A stretch of 64,000 nt of DNA from Niallia taxi (GTDB lineage Bacteria > Bacillota > Bacilli > Bacillales > Cytobacillaceae). Shown here piece after piece: positions 54,560-64,000 of this stretch (the stretch's first letter is position 1; every line of letters starts with the position of its first letter). The stretch is taken from assembly GCF_004005475.1 (NCBI RefSeq), contig NZ_RZTZ01000007.1, positions 1 to 64,000 of the forward strand, written 5' to 3'. Both the position numbers and the translations under genes were made by a program. Under the pieces are notes generated by a model. It ran no database searches. It was not told the origin of the DNA and was given only the letters and a program-made list of their open reading frames with translations.

Positions 54560-54604
54560 TTAACGAATGAATGGTGAGAATCTTAATCTCATGGATGCTG
54601 TCAA
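54560..54604 (-). CDS. Leader peptide MTASMRLRFSPFIR, macrolide-sensing
   Basis: A 14-residue ORF starting at TTG 54604 with GGAGG at 54617-54613, the ideal eight-base distance. The peptide MTASMRLRFSPFIR is close to the ErmD leader MTHSMRLRFPTLNQ, whose MRLR causes drug-dependent ribosome arrest. It is followed by an attenuator and then the MFS gene. A sigma-A promoter lies just upstream. Stalling of the leader ribosome by a macrolide would be expected to change the RNA fold and allow readthrough. The peptide match and layout are seen; the mechanism is inferred from known cases. Confidence 0.85.
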   Translation of the reverse strand: MTASMRLRFSPFIR

Positions 54605-54638
54605 AAGGAAAACCTCCATTTCCTGTAAAGTTGCTTTA

Positions 54639-54667
54639 AGCATAACAAAAACACTAGTTAAATTCAA
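54639..54667 (-). promoter_or_regulatory. Promoter of the leader-peptide/MFS unit
   Basis: TTGAAT at 54667-54662, a 17-base spacer and TATGCT at 54644-54639. It is correctly placed about 20 bases before the leader's ribosome site. Confidence 0.75.
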
Positions 54668-54782
54668 CCGCTTTCAGATGCAAAATCTGGCAATTTATTT
54701 AGTTTATAATCCTCTGCAAGTCCATCTACATCAAGGAAAAATCTACTTAGCAAACCTCTTTCTTTTTCTTTGAAGCAAAAGA

Positions 54783-54808
54783 CAAAAAGAGGACTAAATT
54801 AGTCCTCT
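54783..54808 (-). terminator. Terminator of the GH85-GH38-GH3 unit
   Basis: AGAGGACTAA and TTAGTCCTCT arms, one-base loop centre, followed by TTTTGTCTTTT on the minus strand, 25 bases after the GH3 stop. Confidence 0.85.
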
Positions 54809-54832
54809 TCCTAAATATGTCCACACCAAGAA

Positions 54833-57115
54833 TCAACCGATATTTAAAGCAGCACTTAAGCTACTGACGGGGTTTCCAACTTCTATTTCAAAGTCTCCCT
54901 GTTCCACCTTGTAGGTATTGTGACTGCTGTACACTTGCAGCTCCTCTGCTCCTAGCTCAAAGTGAACTTCTTTTGTTTCTCCTGCCGCAAGCCATACCTT
55001 CTTAAAGCCCTTTAATTCTTTAACTCTCCTAATAATGCTTCCAGCCTTCCCCTTTATATAAAGCTGAAGCACGTCATAACCGTCATTATCACCAGCATTT
55101 GTAGCATTAACAGATATACAGAACTTTTCCCCGTCCGCTAATGTTTCTGCTGCAATTGACTCTCTTTTAATTTGAAGATTATCATATACGAATTCTGTAT
55201 AGGAAAGACCAAAACCAAATGGATATAAAGGTTCACCAGACATATCATAATAGTCCTTCCTGTATCCTCCATCCTTGTAATTATAAAAGACTGGCAGCTG
55301 CATGGCAGACCTTGGGATCGAGACAGGTAATCTTCCGCTTGGGTTAACTTCTCCAAATAAAATCTCCGCGATGGCCTGACCGCCCATTTGCCCTGGATAC
55401 CATGCGCTTACGATTGCTGGCGCATGCTCTGCAATCCAAGGAATTGCATGGGGTCTGCCAGAAATCAGTACCACTACAACCGGTGTCCCTGTTTCTATTA
55501 CCTTTTGTAAAAGCTTAAGCTGCAAACCACCAAGCTCCAAATCGGCAATATCGACATTTTCGCCGCAATCCATTTCTTCCTCACCAGTTGTATTAATAAC
55601 TGCACCGTTCTGATCAAACTGGGCATTAAAATCCCTTGCACTTGAACCGCCTAAAACAACAACAGCAACATCTGAACTACTGGCAAGACGAACTGCCTTT
55701 TCCAATCCTTCCTCATTATCAGATCGAATGCCGCAGCCCTGTTCATATAGCACCTCTGCCTCTTTTGCCAATGAATCGATACCCCTCAAGACGGTGAGGA
55801 CTCTGCTTTCTCTTTGAAATGGTGTATAATCGCCAAGCTGATTATACATAGCATCTGCATTCGGGCCAATGACCGCGATTCTTTTCAGCTCCTTTTTTAA
55901 AGGAAGAATACCATCATTTTTTAACAGCACAATCGACTGCCGAGCTGATTCCAAATTGATTTTTTCTGCCTGTTCCTTATTTCTCTGCGGGTTCTCCTCC
56001 ACGAAAGGATTGTCAAACAACTCCATTTTGTATTTAAGTGTCAACACTCTTCTTACAGCGTCATTAAGCTTTTCCTCACTAACAAGTCCTAATTCGACTG
56101 CAGCTTCCAAAGCAGGATACACATCATCCCACAGGCTTATATCTACACCGCTTTCAAGTGCTAATGCTGCTGCCTTTTCTCTGCTTTCCGTTAAGGCAAC
56201 TAAATTATCAAGTGCACAGCCGTCGGCCATTACCGCTCCATTAAATCCTAATTCCTCTCTCAGAATCTGCTGAAGAAGTTGACCGTTAGCATGGCAGGGT
56301 ATGCCATCAATTTCATTATAGGCGGCCATGCAGGCGAGAGCACCTGATTGGATAGCCGCTTTCATCGGCGGCAAGTGAATTTCCCTCAATTCTCTTTCGC
56401 CAATGGAAGCAGGTGCTGCATTTTTGCCTCCCGCACCGTTTCCCTGTGCCGCAAAGTGCTTTAATACGGCAATCATTTTGTCCGCTGGAATCAGATCAGC
56501 TTGCTTCCCTTGCATCCCTTTAACAACAGCCTCTGTTAACTGCGCTGCGAGAAAAGGATCCTCACTAAAGCATTCCTCCGATCTACCCCAGCGCGAATCA
56601 CGCAATATATCCAATGTAGAAACTAGTGCAAGATGAGCACCTTTTGCACGGACTTCCTCTGCAACAGCTGCCATTAGTTTCTCATGCAGCTCTGGATTCC
56701 ACGTTGCACCAATCCCTAAATTAACAGGTGTTATCATACTATCTAAGCCTTGATGACCGTGTGAGCATTCTTCTGACAGCAGAACTGGTATGCCTAGTCT
56801 TGTATTTTCCTTAACATATTGCTGAATCATATTGGCTACCTCAGCACTAGCTTCCACTGTTATGCCATTATCAAAATGGATTGCCGACCATGGATCAGAA
56901 CGGAATAACCCATAGAGAACGCCAAGTCCATCCCACCGCTGTACATGTTCTTTAAACTTTTCTGTTAGAACATAGCCAGTGTCTGTTTTTTCGTAGACCT
57001 CCCAGCCATACAGCTTCTGATTAACCTGGCCAACCTTTTCCTTTAATGTCATTTTTGCCAATAATGCTTCCACTCGACTATTTATCGTTTCGTGTGCTTG
57101 ATTGGAATGAACCAT
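54833..57115 (-). CDS. Cytoplasmic GH3 beta-glycosidase
   Basis: 760 residues, no signal peptide. GH3 barrel with the nucleophile Asp in GAVMADGCALDNL (about residue 297), substrate-binding KHFAAQGNG, then the C-terminal sandwich (SGRPHAIPW, AWYPGQMGGQAIAEILFG) and a fibronectin-III-like end. The organisation resembles BglX-type beta-glucosidases, and beta-xylosidase or beta-mannosidase-like specificity cannot be excluded. It is the last gene of a unit with GH85 and GH38, so it may cleave beta-linked residues released from glycans. It shares only the family with the exported GH3 at 35191, not the PA14 insert. Confidence 0.9.
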   Translation of the reverse strand: MVHSNQAHETINSRVEALLAKMTLKEKVGQVNQKLYGWEVYEKTDTGYVLTEKFKEHVQRWDGLGVLYGLFRSDPWSAIHFDNGITVEASAEVANMIQQYVKENTRLGIPVLLSEECSHGHQGLDSMITPVNLGIGATWNPELHEKLMAAVAEEVRAKGAHLALVSTLDILRDSRWGRSEECFSEDPFLAAQLTEAVVKGMQGKQADLIPADKMIAVLKHFAAQGNGAGGKNAAPASIGERELREIHLPPMKAAIQSGALACMAAYNEIDGIPCHANGQLLQQILREELGFNGAVMADGCALDNLVALTESREKAAALALESGVDISLWDDVYPALEAAVELGLVSEEKLNDAVRRVLTLKYKMELFDNPFVEENPQRNKEQAEKINLESARQSIVLLKNDGILPLKKELKRIAVIGPNADAMYNQLGDYTPFQRESRVLTVLRGIDSLAKEAEVLYEQGCGIRSDNEEGLEKAVRLASSSDVAVVVLGGSSARDFNAQFDQNGAVINTTGEEEMDCGENVDIADLELGGLQLKLLQKVIETGTPVVVVLISGRPHAIPWIAEHAPAIVSAWYPGQMGGQAIAEILFGEVNPSGRLPVSIPRSAMQLPVFYNYKDGGYRKDYYDMSGEPLYPFGFGLSYTEFVYDNLQIKRESIAAETLADGEKFCISVNATNAGDNDGYDVLQLYIKGKAGSIIRRVKELKGFKKVWLAAGETKEVHFELGAEELQVYSSHNTYKVEQGDFEIEVGNPVSSLSAALNIG

Positions 57116-57154
57116 TTTCCCACCTAACTCTTATCATTTTATTTGTTGTATGAT

Positions 57155-60100
57155 TTACAGGTTTACGACAATTGTTTTTACTTCAAACGGCTTTAATGCT
57201 GCAGACAGCTTATTACCCTGCAGCGAAATATCCGCTTGTTTCTCTTCCAACAGATTTGTTTCATATGCGGAATCAGCCTGCCCTGCCAAGGATAGGTGAA
57301 TTTGCTCTCTGCCACCACTCGATTCGTACATTCTCAGCGTAAGACCATTGCCATCCTCAGACACTTTGACCGTATCAAGGATAGTCTGTTTAGCCTCTGT
57401 TTTAATGAAGGAATACGAATTTGGAAGACTTCCACGATGTGCTGTTGCCTGAATAACAAGAACAGGATGATTTAGTTCATAGCCTTGCTTCACCACTTCA
57501 GCTTCTCTCCAGTCTCCTTCATGTGGGAAAAGGGAATAGGTGAATTCATGCAGACCAATATCCGCTCCCTTGTCTGGCCATTTCGGTGCACGCAATAAGG
57601 ATAAACGTAAAACATTTTGTTTCACATCATAGCCGTATTTGCAGTCATTCAGCAAGCTGACACCATATCCTGCTTCAGACAGGTCGGCGAACCTGTGTCC
57701 ACATACTTCAAACTGTGCTTGCTCCCAGCTTGTGTTTGTATGTGTGGCTCGTTCTACAGCTCCAAACGGGATTTCATATGTTGCTTTGCTGCTCATCACA
57801 TCAACTGGAAAAGCAACCTTTAATAATTTATGCTGTTCTTGCCAATCGACTTTCGTTTGAAAATCAATTCGTTTATTGTGGTGGTATAAAATCATGTCTT
57901 GTTCAACAATGGATTGGCCAAGCTGCCATTTAAACCGAATGATATCCTTCGTTGCACCCTTAGTGCTGCTTTGCTCTAAAAGGCTGACCGTTTCTGCGCG
58001 CTGTTCTGCAAAATTCGGATCGATATCCCATGCGTCCCACAGCATCGGTCTGTCATGGAAAAGCTGGAACTGATTGCCCAAAGCTCCACCATGCACTACC
58101 TCACGCCGTAAGTTCTTATCATATAGACGAGTAATTTCTCCACATTCGTTCCATTCCACAAGATAATAATCTGTTTCCCAATTGCTCACAGCTTTCTCCT
58201 GCTTATCCATTTGGATATTTTCCAGCTCCTTCAGCCAAATGACTTTATAACCCATTTCTGGAATCGCTGGAACATAAACAGATAGCTCAAATTGCCCATC
58301 TTCCATTTGACTAATATCTACAGGCAACACTTCCCCATCCTGATTGACGGCGCCTTTTCCTGCCAATTCTAATCCTCCGGTGATTTTTACTGTTTCAGAC
58401 CTCTCCCATGACAGACTGTTGAAGACAACAACAGGTATCCCATCACCTTCTGTGTTAATTTGCTGGTCCAGCTCCTGTAAAGCAGTATTTCTTACCTTTT
58501 CCGCGCATGCAAAAATATCTTTATAATCAGACTCCGAATCAACATATACCTCTGGAATAGATGAGCCTGGAATAATATCATGAAATTGATTGAGCAGAAG
58601 CAGCTTCCATCCATGCTCCAATGAAGGATCATGGTTTGCACCTGCAAAGCTTGCAGCAACGCTTCCCCAAATTTCAGCATCTCGGTAAAGAACCTCTGCT
58701 TTACGATTCCATCTTTTATTGCGGGCATGTGTTGTATATGTTCCGCGGTGAAGCTCTAAATACATATCACCAACCCATGCTGGCAAAGCCGGATTTTTCT
58801 CTGTTATGCCATCGAAAAATTCATGTGCTGTACTGTTTACGACAGAAGGTAATCCAGGCAAGGATGCAGACCGATCAACATAATCAATCATTTCTTGTGT
58901 AACTCCGCCGCCGCCATCTCCATGGCCGTAAAGCAGCATTTGATGCGGGTGGTCATTTTTTTGCTTGAAACTGTCCCAGTGGCTTTGGATTTCTTGTGGA
59001 TGGGTATACTCATTTAAGCCATGATTCAAAAAGGACAAAATCCTCGTCCCATCGATTCCTTCCCAGTAAAATAAATCAAACGGAAAAGGGTTGGTATCAT
59101 TCCAATTCATTTTTGTGGTCATAAAGTAGTCAATTCCAGCACCCTTTAACAATTGCGGCAAGGAAGCACAATAGCCAAATGTATCTGGAAGCCATTCAAC
59201 CCTTGGTTTAATTCCAAATTCTTCCTTATAAAACTTCATTCCATATAGCAGCTGACGAACCAACGCTTCACCTGATGGCATATTTAAATCAGGCTCCACC
59301 CACATCCCGCCGACTACCTCCCAGCGTCCATCGGCAATATGCTTTTTCACTCTTTCATAAATGTCAGGATAATGCTCTTTAACAAAGGCATATGCTTGAG
59401 GCTGGCTTTGTGCATAAGTAAAGTTCGGATTCTCCTCGAGCAGTGTACTCATTGTTGAGAAGGTTCTGCTGCACTTGCGAATAGCTTCTTTTACAGGCCA
59501 CAGCCAAGCCAAATCAATATGAGACTGACCTACCATCAGTATTTGTCCGTTCGTGCTGTCAGATAAATCTGCGAGTTTTTCTATTAAACTTTCTTCTATT
59601 TCTGCAACGAAGGAAAAATCTGTTAATGCTGCCGGCTTTTCGGACAGTATTTTCCGTTCCACCTCTGACAAAGAGGTGATAATTGTGGATTTATCTATAT
59701 TACCTTCAGGCAGTAGTTTTGCTGTTTCATAGTAACACTTCACTGTTGCAAGCAGGCTTTGCACAGCGCTATTTACTAAATCAAGACTGCCCTGCAAAAG
59801 GGTCAACGGAGGTGGATCAAATTCTGCTGGTTCATTTTGATAATTTAACTCATCAAGTGTTTGGCCGGCATAGTTATATAATTCTATATGAATAGTAATC
59901 TTTTCTGATTTCCGCACATCTTCCGGGAAAGGGACATAGCTGCGGTTACGGTCAATTCCGTGATGTGGTTTGCCATTAATAGAAACGAGTCCCTCATGAA
60001 GAGTCCTGCGCCCCTTTGCACTGGAAAGAAACGTAAGACCGAATGGGCGATTTCTCCAGTTGTCTGGAATCGAAACTTCCTTTTCCAAAAACATCGTGGC

Positions 60101-60280
60101 ACCAGCATCAATTAGCCAATCACCCTCATTAATAAGAACTGTTTCATCTGAGTTAAATTCATATTTTCCCGGCTCCATATAAACTCCACGTTTCGCCCGC
60201 CAATCCTTCATTTGAATCGATTCTAAAACTTCAAACTTCCCTAAGTGCTGAATAAATCTCTGTATTCTTTCCAAAGACAA
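57155..60280 (-). CDS. GH38 alpha-mannosidase
   Basis: 1041 residues, no signal peptide, so cytoplasmic. Zinc and catalytic motifs of GH38: GQSHIDLAWLWP (about residue 255), the nucleophile region WLPDTFGYCASLPQ (about residue 385), and the HGDGGGG zinc His. The C-terminal half is the usual beta-sandwich. The start is placed at TTG 60280 because GGAGGGG lies six bases upstream; an earlier ATG at 60352 has no such site. It removes alpha-mannose residues, for instance from high-mannose glycans released by the GH85 enzyme encoded just upstream. Confidence 0.92.
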   Translation of the reverse strand: MSLERIQRFIQHLGKFEVLESIQMKDWRAKRGVYMEPGKYEFNSDETVLINEGDWLIDAGATMFLEKEVSIPDNWRNRPFGLTFLSSAKGRRTLHEGLVSINGKPHHGIDRNRSYVPFPEDVRKSEKITIHIELYNYAGQTLDELNYQNEPAEFDPPPLTLLQGSLDLVNSAVQSLLATVKCYYETAKLLPEGNIDKSTIITSLSEVERKILSEKPAALTDFSFVAEIEESLIEKLADLSDSTNGQILMVGQSHIDLAWLWPVKEAIRKCSRTFSTMSTLLEENPNFTYAQSQPQAYAFVKEHYPDIYERVKKHIADGRWEVVGGMWVEPDLNMPSGEALVRQLLYGMKFYKEEFGIKPRVEWLPDTFGYCASLPQLLKGAGIDYFMTTKMNWNDTNPFPFDLFYWEGIDGTRILSFLNHGLNEYTHPQEIQSHWDSFKQKNDHPHQMLLYGHGDGGGGVTQEMIDYVDRSASLPGLPSVVNSTAHEFFDGITEKNPALPAWVGDMYLELHRGTYTTHARNKRWNRKAEVLYRDAEIWGSVAASFAGANHDPSLEHGWKLLLLNQFHDIIPGSSIPEVYVDSESDYKDIFACAEKVRNTALQELDQQINTEGDGIPVVVFNSLSWERSETVKITGGLELAGKGAVNQDGEVLPVDISQMEDGQFELSVYVPAIPEMGYKVIWLKELENIQMDKQEKAVSNWETDYYLVEWNECGEITRLYDKNLRREVVHGGALGNQFQLFHDRPMLWDAWDIDPNFAEQRAETVSLLEQSSTKGATKDIIRFKWQLGQSIVEQDMILYHHNKRIDFQTKVDWQEQHKLLKVAFPVDVMSSKATYEIPFGAVERATHTNTSWEQAQFEVCGHRFADLSEAGYGVSLLNDCKYGYDVKQNVLRLSLLRAPKWPDKGADIGLHEFTYSLFPHEGDWREAEVVKQGYELNHPVLVIQATAHRGSLPNSYSFIKTEAKQTILDTVKVSEDGNGLTLRMYESSGGREQIHLSLAGQADSAYETNLLEEKQADISLQGNKLSAALKPFEVKTIVVNL

Positions 60281-60372
60281 TGTCTTCCCCTCCGATGCTA
60301 GTATTCTTAAAAATTGAAAAAGAGGATGGCAAACAGGAAATCTATCTGCCAACCCTTAACCTACGTTACTTA

Positions 60373-63372
60373 CTACTTCGACATATTTCTTAGGAAATAA
60401 TCCGCACTAGCATTTAATGTAGTTTTTGCGCCGACTGACATTTCCTTCATTTTCTTACTGTTTAGTTCATCCTTAAATTTCTTCATTTGGATTGCTGCTT
60501 GCTTTATACGATCTTCTTCATAATGCTTCTTTGCAGCATTCAAGACTTTTGTTAATTGCTTTCCGGCTGTCTCAGTCATTTCACCACTAGCAACAAAATC
60601 ATTGATTTTATCGTAAAGATCATCTAACGACATTCTGATAACTGTTGTCGCCTTATTACCTGAATAATCCTCTATCACAAATTCAAGAATGCTGTCTGTT
60701 GCTTTCGTTTGGAAGGTAAGCTCCTTCAAATGTGTGCGCCCCCGCACAATATAAGGCTTTTTGCCTTGACTGTAGGTCGTATCAAATGTTTTGGCTTCTC
60801 CATTTTCATAAACATATATATGGTGCCAATCTCTTGTATTTGGTAAATCCCACTTAACAGAATTTCCATCAATGGAGACCTTTTCAGCCGGATATGCTTC
60901 TATCGATTTATCTAAAAACGTACTGCGATAGCTAATCCAGTTTTGGCTGCCGATTTTGATTTTAATCAGATATTTATCTCCATTCAGCGGCATATTAGGT
61001 AGCGTTACCTCTGTTTTGCCTTTTTTTACGGTGACAGTTTTATTAACTTTCTTTGCATAATCGTACTCTGTTGCAATATTCACGGTAATTTTCCCATCCG
61101 CATTGTCTGGATTTTGCCATGTCACGACCATATCACCATTATCTGCTTGAGTTGCTTCGATGTTATGCACACCCTTTGTTAAATCATATTTCACAACAGC
61201 AGGCGCACTTTCTTGGCCATCTTGGCTCACAGCTGTCAGAGAAATATCACCAGATAATTTTTGCAAATTTTTGATGTAAAATACTTTGTCGTAAACTCCG
61301 CCCACATAAGCTCCATTGTTATAGACATTGTATTGCTTAACATTCTCATAATCGTCCAGCTTCCATGCGATATACATTTCATTCGAGTCACTTAATGCTT
61401 CTGTTATCTTAAGATCTGTCGGAGCTTTCGGTTTTTTAATCGAGCCATCGCTAATTTTCACTTGCCCGATATTCATCTGATAATCAGCTATCTTTTTCTG
61501 TTCTCCATTTGCAAATACGATGCCAAATGCAGCAAGCTCTTTTCCTGCATATTTGGACAAGTCAAGATTCGCTGTTACCCATCCATTCGTCTTTTTACCG
61601 GAATTAGGCACTTCCACTTTGACTGCCTTTTCTGGATTATCCTTAAAGAATAAACCGATACTCATAAGTGAGGAGTCATCTTGAGATGGTTTGTTATAGG
61701 TAATTGAAAACTTCGAGCTTTTTTTCACTAGTAAATCTGTTTTATAAAGATGCAATAGGTTTTCTGCATCCAACGAGCCATTTACAACAAGCGAGCTGCC
61801 GCCATTAAAGGCTCCAACCTTTTGATAACTGTATCTTGCTCCAGTATTGTAATCAGGACCAAAATCAAAATCTGCCTGCAGTGGTGTTCCAGTTGTATCC
61901 ATCCACCATTGCCATGTCACCGGAATGTCTTGAATATTAATATTTGACCATTCTTCTTCATTGCTTATCTTGCCATTTACAAAATAATCTAAGCCACGGC
62001 CCATATTAAAGTTGGACACAAAGTTGGAGCCTTGAATAACACTGCGCTCAGCGATATAGGAAGCAACACCGTCCCAGTTATCTCCTTTTGCCGCTACGTC
62101 TGCAAGCTTAGCTTCTGCGTTTCTGCCAGGGTTTGTTGGGTCAAGATTAGGTCCACTCCACCATGCACGGTCACGAATAAAGGACATCCATTGGAAGTCA
62201 CTGTTATTACGTCGATTTGTATCTTCTCCGCCAAGATCCTCATCCAAACCATGATGAGTAAAGTCAGCTCCGAGCATAGCAATACTATTCATCGGCTTTC
62301 CGTTGCTGTCCAAATTATTTCGTAAATCATTGCGCTGTTTATTAAATCTGTCACCACCTGCTTCAACACCTGCAAACACAGTTTGCAAAGGATCTAACCC
62401 TAAGCTTTCAGCATGGGCTTTCGACTTTTCCAGCTTTTGTTTGTTCCAAAGATAGTTTAAGAAAATAGAGTCCGTCAAAACTCCGTATTTTGAATCCTTT
62501 ACAAATGGACTGTTGACAGCCGTGAATTCGTTTTCATATCTTGTTTTGCCAGTTGTATTATCAACTGAATCGTACCACTGTACATATAATCCACTTTGTT
62601 TTATTGCCTTTAAAAACTCTTTATATACAGGAATATCCTTAACAGCAACCCCTGCCCTTGCTTCCTCCTGATTAAAGAAATAGCCATCATACCCATAGTA
62701 TTCAGCCATTTCAATAAGCTTTTCAGCAACAGGGAAATTGCCGTCCTTGTCTTTAACAAACATTTGTGAATATGTCTGTGGTCCCCTATCATTATCAGAG
62801 AAGAAAATAACAGCGAGTGATTTAACCCCGTTTTTATGGGCCGCATTCGTATAAGCAGGATTTGGAATATTTAACGCCCCAAATTCAAACCATCTTTCAT
62901 ACCAAGGTAGGCTCGGATTATATAAATCATCTGGAACATCAGCTGACGCTGTTCCATGCCAATACGAATAATAATCGACATATTGCCAGTACGGAAACGT
63001 ATACTGACCAAACTTATTCGTATATGCTGTACTGTCCATAAACGCATTCCCATAGTCACCAGCAAGATTAAACATTTGCGTATCCGCACTTATCTCCGGG
63101 TTTGCCTGTGTAGCGGCAAACGCTTGATTTCGGTCTTGTAATGGCACTCTCGATCTAAGCATTTCAGCATTTTTATCTGTCTCTGGTGCCCAATCTAAAA
63201 TGTGATTCACCGTATATCCATGCTGTGTAGGCTGATTCAAACCAGTTGCACTGTCACCAGTAAATGGCAATGTATCCCCCGCCAAAGCCGGAGACAAGCC
63301 TGCCTGCAGCATAAACAGCATTATAACCGTGACAATTACCGTCTTTTTCGTTTTTCCCCATTTCGAAAACAT
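60373..63372 (-). CDS. Secreted GH85 endo-beta-N-acetylglucosaminidase
   Basis: 999 residues from ATG 63372 (GGGGAGG seven bases upstream). Signal peptide at about 1-31, ending SPALAG. The GH85 barrel contains YGYDGYFFNQEE, in which the Asn and Glu are the catalytic pair acting by substrate-assisted hydrolysis, and WYDSVDNTTG. Galactose-binding-like and two fibronectin-III-like domains follow, and the C-terminal about 85 residues form a helical domain (LDDLYDKINDFVASGEM) of the FIMAH type seen on Bacillus surface enzymes. It cuts the chitobiose core of N-linked glycans outside the cell. Confidence 0.92.
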   Translation of the reverse strand: MFSKWGKTKKTVIVTVIMLFMLQAGLSPALAGDTLPFTGDSATGLNQPTQHGYTVNHILDWAPETDKNAEMLRSRVPLQDRNQAFAATQANPEISADTQMFNLAGDYGNAFMDSTAYTNKFGQYTFPYWQYVDYYSYWHGTASADVPDDLYNPSLPWYERWFEFGALNIPNPAYTNAAHKNGVKSLAVIFFSDNDRGPQTYSQMFVKDKDGNFPVAEKLIEMAEYYGYDGYFFNQEEARAGVAVKDIPVYKEFLKAIKQSGLYVQWYDSVDNTTGKTRYENEFTAVNSPFVKDSKYGVLTDSIFLNYLWNKQKLEKSKAHAESLGLDPLQTVFAGVEAGGDRFNKQRNDLRNNLDSNGKPMNSIAMLGADFTHHGLDEDLGGEDTNRRNNSDFQWMSFIRDRAWWSGPNLDPTNPGRNAEAKLADVAAKGDNWDGVASYIAERSVIQGSNFVSNFNMGRGLDYFVNGKISNEEEWSNINIQDIPVTWQWWMDTTGTPLQADFDFGPDYNTGARYSYQKVGAFNGGSSLVVNGSLDAENLLHLYKTDLLVKKSSKFSITYNKPSQDDSSLMSIGLFFKDNPEKAVKVEVPNSGKKTNGWVTANLDLSKYAGKELAAFGIVFANGEQKKIADYQMNIGQVKISDGSIKKPKAPTDLKITEALSDSNEMYIAWKLDDYENVKQYNVYNNGAYVGGVYDKVFYIKNLQKLSGDISLTAVSQDGQESAPAVVKYDLTKGVHNIEATQADNGDMVVTWQNPDNADGKITVNIATEYDYAKKVNKTVTVKKGKTEVTLPNMPLNGDKYLIKIKIGSQNWISYRSTFLDKSIEAYPAEKVSIDGNSVKWDLPNTRDWHHIYVYENGEAKTFDTTYSQGKKPYIVRGRTHLKELTFQTKATDSILEFVIEDYSGNKATTVIRMSLDDLYDKINDFVASGEMTETAGKQLTKVLNAAKKHYEEDRIKQAAIQMKKFKDELNSKKMKEMSVGAKTTLNASADYFLRNMSK

Positions 63373-64000
63373 CCATTTGCCTCCCCTTTTTGTAACGAAT
63401 GTATGTAATAACAAAGAAGTGAAGGATTGCTTTCTGTAGTAATCAATAGCTGCCCATTAAGATTGAATGAGTGATAGCTTCACCTCCATTCACACATATT
63501 GTTTACACCAGCTATAAAACAGGCAAAATGTAAGCCCTTCCATTATTTTAGCAGTCCTAATCTAAGCATCCTATTGGTAAAAGCATAGATTCATTGGTTA
63601 AAGTAAAGAACAGTTTTGCTTGAAGCGGAATAAAAAAAGTGTCCGCTTATGCTGACACTGGAATAGGTTATTGGTTTAACTATAGGCTTATTGCAGTTAG
63701 CAACTATATATAACATTAGGACTTAAGGAAATTAGAGAAGTGAATTAATTGTAAGATGAATGATGATTGATTCGTATTTCTCGTATAATCCTTATTTTTC
63801 GAATGAATAGTTGCAGAGAATGGTGGGATATATGAACAATGGACTAAGGGAGAACTCTATATTGTGAGCATCGTATTATTGAATATAACGTATCAAGAAT
63901 AACAAGGATTTAAGTGCGCTGTAATTGGTGTGTATTTGAATCCTCTTTCATCGGTATTGTTTTCTGGTTGGATTTTAATATCCTATTCTAAAAAAAAACT
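63373..64000. other. Intergenic region at right edge
   Basis: About 630 bases without a supportable gene. It holds the promoter region of the GH85 unit and a terminator at 63631-63659. The last 300 bases show no coding pattern on either strand. A GGAGGTGAAGCT near 63482 lies upstream of GH85 but has no start codon at a suitable distance. Confidence 0.35.
63631..63659 (-). terminator. Minus-strand terminator upstream of the GH85 gene
   Basis: AGTGTC and GACACT arms with a nine-base loop, followed by TTTTTTTATT on the minus strand. No gene that would use it is evident within the window, so it probably ends a transcript from beyond or at the right edge. Confidence 0.7.

Noticed and set aside
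54567-54773. 68-codon plus-strand frame in the MFS leader region
   Set aside because: It runs antisense to the promoter, leader peptide and ribosome site of the MFS unit and lacks its own ribosome site.

Overview
The window looks like a chromosomal segment of a low-GC, spore-forming Bacillaceae (Bacillus/Niallia-like). Supporting signs are AT-rich DNA, strong AGGAGG-type ribosome sites with frequent TTG/GTG starts, a dlt operon, RsbR paralogues, a YuzL-like small spore protein, a YrvL-like protein, a DUF3231 protein, and a PhoP-type box in front of an alkaline phosphatase. The species cannot be fixed from the sequence alone.

Layout. 1-3421: an outer group II intron (minus strand, running off the left edge) whose reverse-transcriptase gene is split at the YADD motif by a second, complete group II intron; the two halves of the outer gene are exactly in frame. 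The outer intron sits in a short hairpin repeat that recurs intact at 4311-4398. 3587-5859: small accessory genes (hypothetical protein, immunity-like pseudogene, overlapping lipoprotein/secreted protein pair). 6451-15677: a minus-strand operon for a galactitol-type PTS: PRD regulator, EIIA, two nearly identical EIIB copies, EIIC, two zinc dehydrogenases, a class II ketose-bisphosphate aldolase and an FGGY kinase. 16176-20270: cytidine deaminase, APH-fold phosphotransferase, butanediol-type dehydrogenase divergent from a LysR regulator. 20271-21186: gene-poor, with gene remnants and one copy of a dispersed repeat (second copy at 32560-32752). 21755-28496: sensor kinase, response regulator and dltXABCD in one direction (D-alanylation of teichoic acids). 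29013-31514: manganese-type ABC importer. 31715-34667: small genes and a DUF3231 protein. 35191-39538: exported GH3 and GH30 glycosidases. 39721-41559: two small proteins and a diguanylate cyclase. 41601-44960: beta-glucoside PTS plus 6-phospho-beta-glucosidase. 45152-46994: two RsbR-like proteins. 47045-50554: small genes and a LacI-type repressor with two matching operator-promoters, one in front of a 48-residue membrane peptide that is too short for standard gene calling. 50765-52399: PhoP-type alkaline phosphatase. 53112-54604: a Mef-like MFS exporter preceded by a promoter, a 14-codon leader peptide with the MRLR macrolide-arrest motif and an attenuator terminator. 54833-63372: GH85, GH38 and GH3 enzymes in one direction, which together suggest use of N-linked glycans.

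Taken together the segment is rich in carbohydrate acquisition: exported enzymes (GH3, GH30, GH85) make small glycosides, PTS systems import and phosphorylate them, and cytoplasmic GH1, GH38 and GH3 enzymes finish the job. The items most worth a second look are the nested group II introns, the macrolide-type leader peptide, the LacI operator pair with its hidden small gene, the tandem EIIB duplication, and the two families of dispersed noncoding repeats.
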